8,017 bases of DNA from Myxococcales bacterium (GTDB lineage: Bacteria > Myxococcota > Polyangia > HGW-17 > SLPX01). The stretch spans positions 1 through 8,017 of the forward strand of contig SLPX01000027.1 of the NCBI GenBank assembly GCA_007131745.1. The letters are read 5' to 3'. The number at the start of each line of letters is the position of its first letter. Position 1 is the stretch's first letter. Under the pieces are notes generated by a model. That model was given only the letters and a program-made list of their open reading frames with translations. It was not told the origin of the DNA and ran no database searches. The position numbers and the translations under genes are program-made. Shown here in pieces: positions 4,212 through 8,017 of this stretch.

Positions 4212-7007
4212 ATGTCTGAACCTGATGAAAACAAGCCGGCGAGAACCCGGCGGATTCTTTCGAGTCTTGCATCGATCTTGACCTCACTGCTCAAGCACCG
4301 CGTGGTCCAGGTTGTTCTGGTAGCTCTGTTCGCCGGAACCGCTTCAATCGTATTGACCCCCGGCCTGAGAAGGAAAGCCCCTGAGTTGAGCAGTTCTGAT
4401 GTGGGAAATCTTTCAAAGGAAGACATCATAGCGTCAAGGACTTTTCAGTATGTCCAGCCTCCCGAAGTCTTGGAACAAAAAAGGGATGAAGCCGCGGCGC
4501 AGGTCCTGACGGTATACAACTACTATCCGGGACGATTGAGATTTGCGTTTGAAAGTCTTGCCATGGCTTTTTCAGAGGCTTTTGACAAGGAAGGACTGTA
4601 CAAGGAGAGTGCCGACCCGGGCTTGAAGGAGATCGACGAATCAAAAGACGGGCAGAAAGCAGAGTTGGTAGAAACACCTTCCGATAAAAAGAAGCGTTCC
4701 AAGGATTCGGGCAGAAGAAGAAAAAAGGAGAAGCGCGGGATCAAAGAGGAAGCGCAACCTTCGGAGGACGCGAAAGAGGAAGTTTCGGAGGTCGTGAAAA
4801 AGGAACCGGAAAAAAGAGAACTGGATCCGGAAAAAATAGAAACGGATAAGCCCGACCGCTGGCAACTGTTCAATGAGCTGTACTCCAAGCGCGTGCGGAA
4901 TCACACTGATCTCAGGCTGTTGTTGGACAAGGAGAGTTTTGAAGTCCTTTTTGAGTTTGCGATGAAAGAGGAAGACGGAGCGACCAGGCTGGAGGATGCG
5001 CTTAGATCGGTCCTTTTAGACGATGCACTTTTGGACAATAAATACATCAGGAGCGCCTTGGACCTGAAGTCCGACCTGGGCATGGATCAGAAACGAATCG
5101 TTATCCGTACGAAGCGGTTTAAACCGGATTCTGATCGCGGGGAGGTGACACGGGAAGAGGTTTTCGCCAGCCTGGCCGCTGTTCGTGAATTGCGCGACCT
5201 TGTTGATCGCGTCGGTCTGAAAGTGACGGGATTCCCCGGATTGCCTAAAGATGTAAAAAAAGCTTTTTCCAACATGGTCAATCTGGCCCTCATCGAGAAC
5301 CTGGTCCGCGACGACGATGAAACAGCCCAAAGACGAAACAGAGCGCGGCGCAAAATCGTGGAGCGGCCGATAACATACGTCAAGGGACAGGTGCTTGTTC
5401 GAACCGGGGAGCGGATAACAAAGGATCATCTCCGGATTATTTCAGCGATGGAAGGTGATCGATCCCTGTCAGGGCCATGGCAGGTGGCCGGCGGGATGGC
5501 GCTGTTCGTGCTTTTGTTTTTCTCGGCGGTTGTCTGGTACGGGCGGCGACATTTGGAGAGGTTTGAAATAAGTCATCGGGACATGTTTGTCTGCGGAGTG
5601 ATGATCCTGGGCTTGGTTGCGCTTGCCGATCTCTTGAGAACGCTGGGCCTGGTGCTTGAATGGCAGCCCTCGCTTGTTCAGATGTTCATGCCCGCGGCGG
5701 CCGGGTCCGCTCTTGTAAGGCTTTTGCTGGGTGGACCAGCGGGAATACTCTTCAGCGTGGGAACCGCCTTGCTTTGTACTCTTGCCCTGGACGGAGGTGT
5801 GAGCACCGCGCTTTACCTTTTCGTGGGATGTATCGTGGGGGCCGGATCCACAGCCAAGGTCCAGACGCGGTTCGTTTTATGGAGATCAGGTGTGGCGGTG
5901 GCGGTGGTTAACGCCCTGATGGTTGTATTGATTCGGACTTTTACCGGGGAGCTTTGGAGTACGGGAACCATGTTGGCGGGATCTGCGGGGGTTTTAGGCG
6001 GATTGGCTGCCGGGTTTTTGGCTTCAGCGCTTCTTCCGGTTCTGGAATGGATGGGAGGCTACACAACGGATGTTTCACTTTTAGAACTGGCGAATCTGAA
6101 TCATCCTTTGCTTCGGGATCTTTTGATGAACGCTCCCGGCACTCATCATCATTCCATGGTGGTGGGCAGTTTGTCCGAGGCGGGCGCTAATGCAGTCGGG
6201 GCCAACGGCTTGATGGCCCGTGTTGCCGCCTATTACCATGATGTGGGCAAGATCAAGACATCCCAGTATTTCGCTGAGAATCAACGTGGAGATAATCCCC
6301 ACAACAAGCTTAAGCCGTCGATGAGCGTGTTGATCATTCGAAATCATTTAAAGGACACTCGAGAGATACTAAAGCAGTACAGGATACCCGAACGTATACA
6401 GGAAGCTGCTTTGAGTCATCACGGTACGACCCTGATCGAGTATTTTTACAAGAGGGCCCTTGAGCAGGCCGGAGATGATGAAGAGATCATAGAAAATGAT
6501 TACAGGTACCCGGGGCCGAAACCTCAAACCCGCGTGGCCGCTATTTTGATGCTGGCCGATTCGGTCGAAGCAGCAGTCAAGAGTTTGCCCAATCCCGACG
6601 AGGAACAGATCCGGAGCGTTGTGGATCGCATAATCAACAAGAAATTCATGGACGGGCAGTTGGCTGAATGCGCCTTGACCTTGAGGGATCTGACCAAGAT
6701 TGCGGGCGCGTTCATAAACGTACTCTCTGGAATGTATCATCATCGACCGATATACCCAGGACAGCAGGATGGATACCGGCCGCCGGAAAAATCACCCCAG
6801 GGCATGCAGTTCATAACGACGACAAGAGAGTTGAGAATTCAGGCGAAGGCCAAGGAAAGGGCCGATAAAAGGGCGAGAGACACGGAAAAGATGGAAACCG
6901 GGGATTATGGGAAGGATTCGGGCGAACCCGGGGATGCTTCTGAGAGCGGGGAAAGCGTCGGGGAAGAAAACAACAAAAAGAAGGGAGATGACGGGCAGGA
7001 TGATTGA
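4212..7007 (+). CDS. pgpH: 7TMR-HD family membrane phosphohydrolase (PgpH/YqfF-type c-di-AMP phosphodiesterase)
   Basis: The 931-residue product has the complete family layout. Transmembrane helix 1 (about 31-50) precedes a large extracytoplasmic domain (51-423) ending in the conserved VKGQVLVRTGERIT (390-403). Seven predicted helices follow (starting near 424, 458, 486, 509, 531, 554 and 585), then a cytoplasmic HDIG domain (about 630-850). HD residues include GTHHHS (643-648), YYHDVGK (674-680), NPHNKL, SHHGTT (735-740), RYPGPKPQ and LADSVEAA with D783. PgpH enzymes of Listeria and related bacteria hydrolyse c-di-AMP, and the outer domain is thought to sense ligands. ATG 4212 has GAGG 4 nt upstream. 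The order phoH-pgpH-ybeY is common; the HD-GYP gene in front is less so. Two oddities are a polyampholyte insert in the outer domain (about 141-216) and a charged, low-complexity tail (about 876-931). Confidence 0.93.
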   Translation: MSEPDENKPARTRRILSSLASILTSLLKHRVVQVVLVALFAGTASIVLTPGLRRKAPELSSSDVGNLSKEDIIASRTFQYVQPPEVLEQKRDEAAAQVLTVYNYYPGRLRFAFESLAMAFSEAFDKEGLYKESADPGLKEIDESKDGQKAELVETPSDKKKRSKDSGRRRKKEKRGIKEEAQPSEDAKEEVSEVVKKEPEKRELDPEKIETDKPDRWQLFNELYSKRVRNHTDLRLLLDKESFEVLFEFAMKEEDGATRLEDALRSVLLDDALLDNKYIRSALDLKSDLGMDQKRIVIRTKRFKPDSDRGEVTREEVFASLAAVRELRDLVDRVGLKVTGFPGLPKDVKKAFSNMVNLALIENLVRDDDETAQRRNRARRKIVERPITYVKGQVLVRTGERITKDHLRIISAMEGDRSLSGPWQVAGGMALFVLLFFSAVVWYGRRHLERFEISHRDMFVCGVMILGLVALADLLRTLGLVLEWQPSLVQMFMPAAAGSALVRLLLGGPAGILFSVGTALLCTLALDGGVSTALYLFVGCIVGAGSTAKVQTRFVLWRSGVAVAVVNALMVVLIRTFTGELWSTGTMLAGSAGVLGGLAAGFLASALLPVLEWMGGYTTDVSLLELANLNHPLLRDLLMNAPGTHHHSMVVGSLSEAGANAVGANGLMARVAAYYHDVGKIKTSQYFAENQRGDNPHNKLKPSMSVLIIRNHLKDTREILKQYRIPERIQEAALSHHGTTLIEYFYKRALEQAGDDEEIIENDYRYPGPKPQTRVAAILMLADSVEAAVKSLPNPDEEQIRSVVDRIINKKFMDGQLAECALTLRDLTKIAGAFINVLSGMYHHRPIYPGQQDGYRPPEKSPQGMQFITTTRELRIQAKAKERADKRARDTEKMETGDYGKDSGEPGDASESGESVGEENNKKKGDDGQDD

Positions 7008-7038
7008 CCTCGGAATTTCAAAAGGGCCGGACCGCCTG

Positions 7039-7061
7039 AAAGGAGCATGACGAAATCGTGA
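7039..7061 (+). promoter_or_regulatory. atypical translation-start region of ybeY
   Basis: AAAGGAG (7039-7045) is the only good ribosome-binding site. It is 12 nt from the chosen GTG (7058) and only 1 nt from an out-of-frame ATG (7047) that opens a four-codon ORF (M-T-K-S). The TGA of that ORF (7059-7061) overlaps the GTG as GTGA. Termination-reinitiation coupling is possible, or simply a long SD-to-start spacing. Confidence 0.4.
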
Positions 7062-7591
7062 ATCAGGGTTCCCCTTCAGTTGTTGTGATTGATGTGCGCG
7101 ACGGCGTGGAAGAAGAGTTATCGGGCAAGGGATACCCTGTAAACGTCGAGCAGATTCAAGGTCGGTTACGGAAATGGACTCTCAGGGTTTCTGGTCGATT
7201 GATTCCTTTCCCGGTGGAAGTGTCCTTGGTGTTGGTGGCGGATTCGGAGATGAGGGAGTTAAACGGTCAGTGGCGGGGTCTTTTCCGCGTTACCGATGTT
7301 TTGAGCTTCCCCCAAATGTCCATAGAGGATTTGACAATCAACGCTCACGAAGATGAAGCCGACTCATCGCAACCTCCTACTCTTCTGGGCGATGTTGTCA
7401 TTGCTCCGGCTGTAGTGTACCGGAGAGCCGGGTCCGCGGAGGTTTTTTGGGAGGACTTGGGCCGCGTGTTGATCCACGGCTTGCTTCATTTGACCGGTCG
7501 AGACCACAAAAAAGCCGGGGATCGGCTCAAAATGCGCGCCGAGGAAGAAGAGTTGGGTCGACTGTTGGATTTAATCCTGACTCGAAAATGA
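7058..7591 (+). CDS. ybeY: YbeY endoribonuclease (rRNA maturation factor)
   Basis: The 177-residue product is a typical UPF0054/YbeY protein. The zinc-binding signature HGLLHLTGRDH (140-150) supplies H140, H144 and H150. The family motifs FRVTDVLSFP (76-85) and LGDVVIAP (110-117) are also present. YbeY is a single-strand-specific, zinc-dependent endoribonuclease needed for 16S rRNA 3'-end maturation and 70S ribosome quality control, and acts in the cytoplasm with PhoH/YbeZ-type partners. GTG 7058 is chosen because the preceding 50-bp gap holds the only good ribosome-binding site and no in-frame ATG precedes residue M64. About 20 residues before the core domain are poorly conserved, so the exact start is less certain than the identity. 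The stop (7589-7591) is 16 bp from the end of the convergent bioB gene, and no clear terminator lies between them. Confidence 0.94.
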   Translation: MNQGSPSVVVIDVRDGVEEELSGKGYPVNVEQIQGRLRKWTLRVSGRLIPFPVEVSLVLVADSEMRELNGQWRGLFRVTDVLSFPQMSIEDLTINAHEDEADSSQPPTLLGDVVIAPAVVYRRAGSAEVFWEDLGRVLIHGLLHLTGRDHKKAGDRLKMRAEEEELGRLLDLILTRK

Positions 7592-7607
7592 CAACCGGAT
7601 GTCTCCA

Positions 7608-8017
7608 TCAAAATTCCACAGGTTTGAATCCCAGTTCTTTTATCATGCGAAGGTCAAGAGATGGATCACGACCAGCGGTTGTCAGGTATTGGCCTATCAT
7701 CATCCCGTTTGCCCCGGCGTAAAAAATCCAGGAGGCAAGATCTCCCAGGCAACGAGACCGGCCGGCGCACACCTTGATGGTGGTTCGCGGCATGAGCAGG
7801 CGGTAGACGGCTATGATCTTCAAACACTCCAGCGCAGGGAGAGGAGGAGCGTTTTCAAAACGGGTGTTTTTCACCGGCACAAGGTAATTTATGGGTACGC
7901 TGTCTACACCCAACTCCCGGAGCGTTAGGCCTAGTTCAACTCGGTGCTTTCTGGATTCGCCGATTCCGAATATGCCGCCCGAACACGTCATGAAGCCGAG
8001 TTTTTTCGCCCTTCGGA
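7608..8017 (-). CDS. bioB: biotin synthase BioB, C-terminal part (5' end beyond the window)
   Basis: The minus-strand frame is open from the right edge to a TGA at 7610-7608, giving about 136 residues of the C-terminal radical-SAM barrel of biotin synthase. BioB signatures are TCSGGIFGIGES (codons from 7988), VDSVPINYLVPV, IKVCAGRSR, FYAGANGMMIGQYLTT and a final DLRMIKELGF. The Cys of CSGG (codon 7985-7983) corresponds by family alignment to E. coli Cys188. The Arg of CAGR (codon 7760-7758) corresponds to Arg260. Both bind the [2Fe-2S] cluster that donates sulfur, so this half looks functional. BioB converts dethiobiotin to biotin. The SAM-cluster CxxxCxxC motif lies outside the window. The gene converges on ybeY and belongs to a separate transcription unit. 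Confidence 0.95.
   Translation of the reverse strand, partial: RRAKKLGFMTCSGGIFGIGESRKHRVELGLTLRELGVDSVPINYLVPVKNTRFENAPPLPALECLKIIAVYRLLMPRTTIKVCAGRSRCLGDLASWIFYAGANGMMIGQYLTTAGRDPSLDLRMIKELGFKPVEF

Overview
The window carries a compact, mostly plus-strand cluster from a bacterium of moderate GC content. The order is an AT-rich 5' region (1-581), a YjbQ/UPF0047-family gene (582-1001), phoH (1010-2062), a soluble GAF-HD-GYP signalling protein (2220-4202), a membrane 7TMR-HD phosphohydrolase of the PgpH/YqfF family (4212-7007) and ybeY (7058-7591). The 3' end of bioB (7608-8017, minus strand, cut by the window edge) converges on the cluster. The phoH / 7TMR-HD / ybeY order is a common bacterial core. 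The style of the HD-GYP protein, with a long insert in its HD domain, points to Desulfobacterota (old Deltaproteobacteria), perhaps a syntroph or sulfate reducer. That taxonomic guess is inference from recalled family resemblance.

The first ~580 bases hold no recognisable gene. They contain a long imperfect inverted repeat (328-347 / 391-410) with a promoter-like sequence in its left arm. Next comes a short hairpin followed by a T-rich run, overlapping an unexplained strong Shine-Dalgarno sequence (454-460). yjbQ and phoH are 8 bp apart and probably co-transcribed. A 157-bp gap separates phoH from the HD-GYP gene. The HD-GYP and pgpH genes are 9 bp apart, and ybeY follows after 50 bp with a GTG start.

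Functionally, YbeY (endoribonuclease) and PhoH (P-loop ATPase) belong to the 16S rRNA maturation and ribosome quality-control group. PgpH-type proteins degrade c-di-AMP. HD-GYP proteins degrade c-di-GMP, or related cyclic dinucleotides such as cGAMP. The window therefore places two predicted cyclic-dinucleotide phosphodiesterases of different classes side by side between two RNA-processing genes. Both have unusual inserts: about 125 residues inside the HD-GYP catalytic domain, and about 75 strongly charged residues in the extracytoplasmic domain of PgpH. I see no CRISPR array, transposase, tRNA, rRNA or phage gene. The most interesting points are this enzyme pairing, the two inserts and the structured leader region. 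None of them amounts to clear evidence of a wholly new system.
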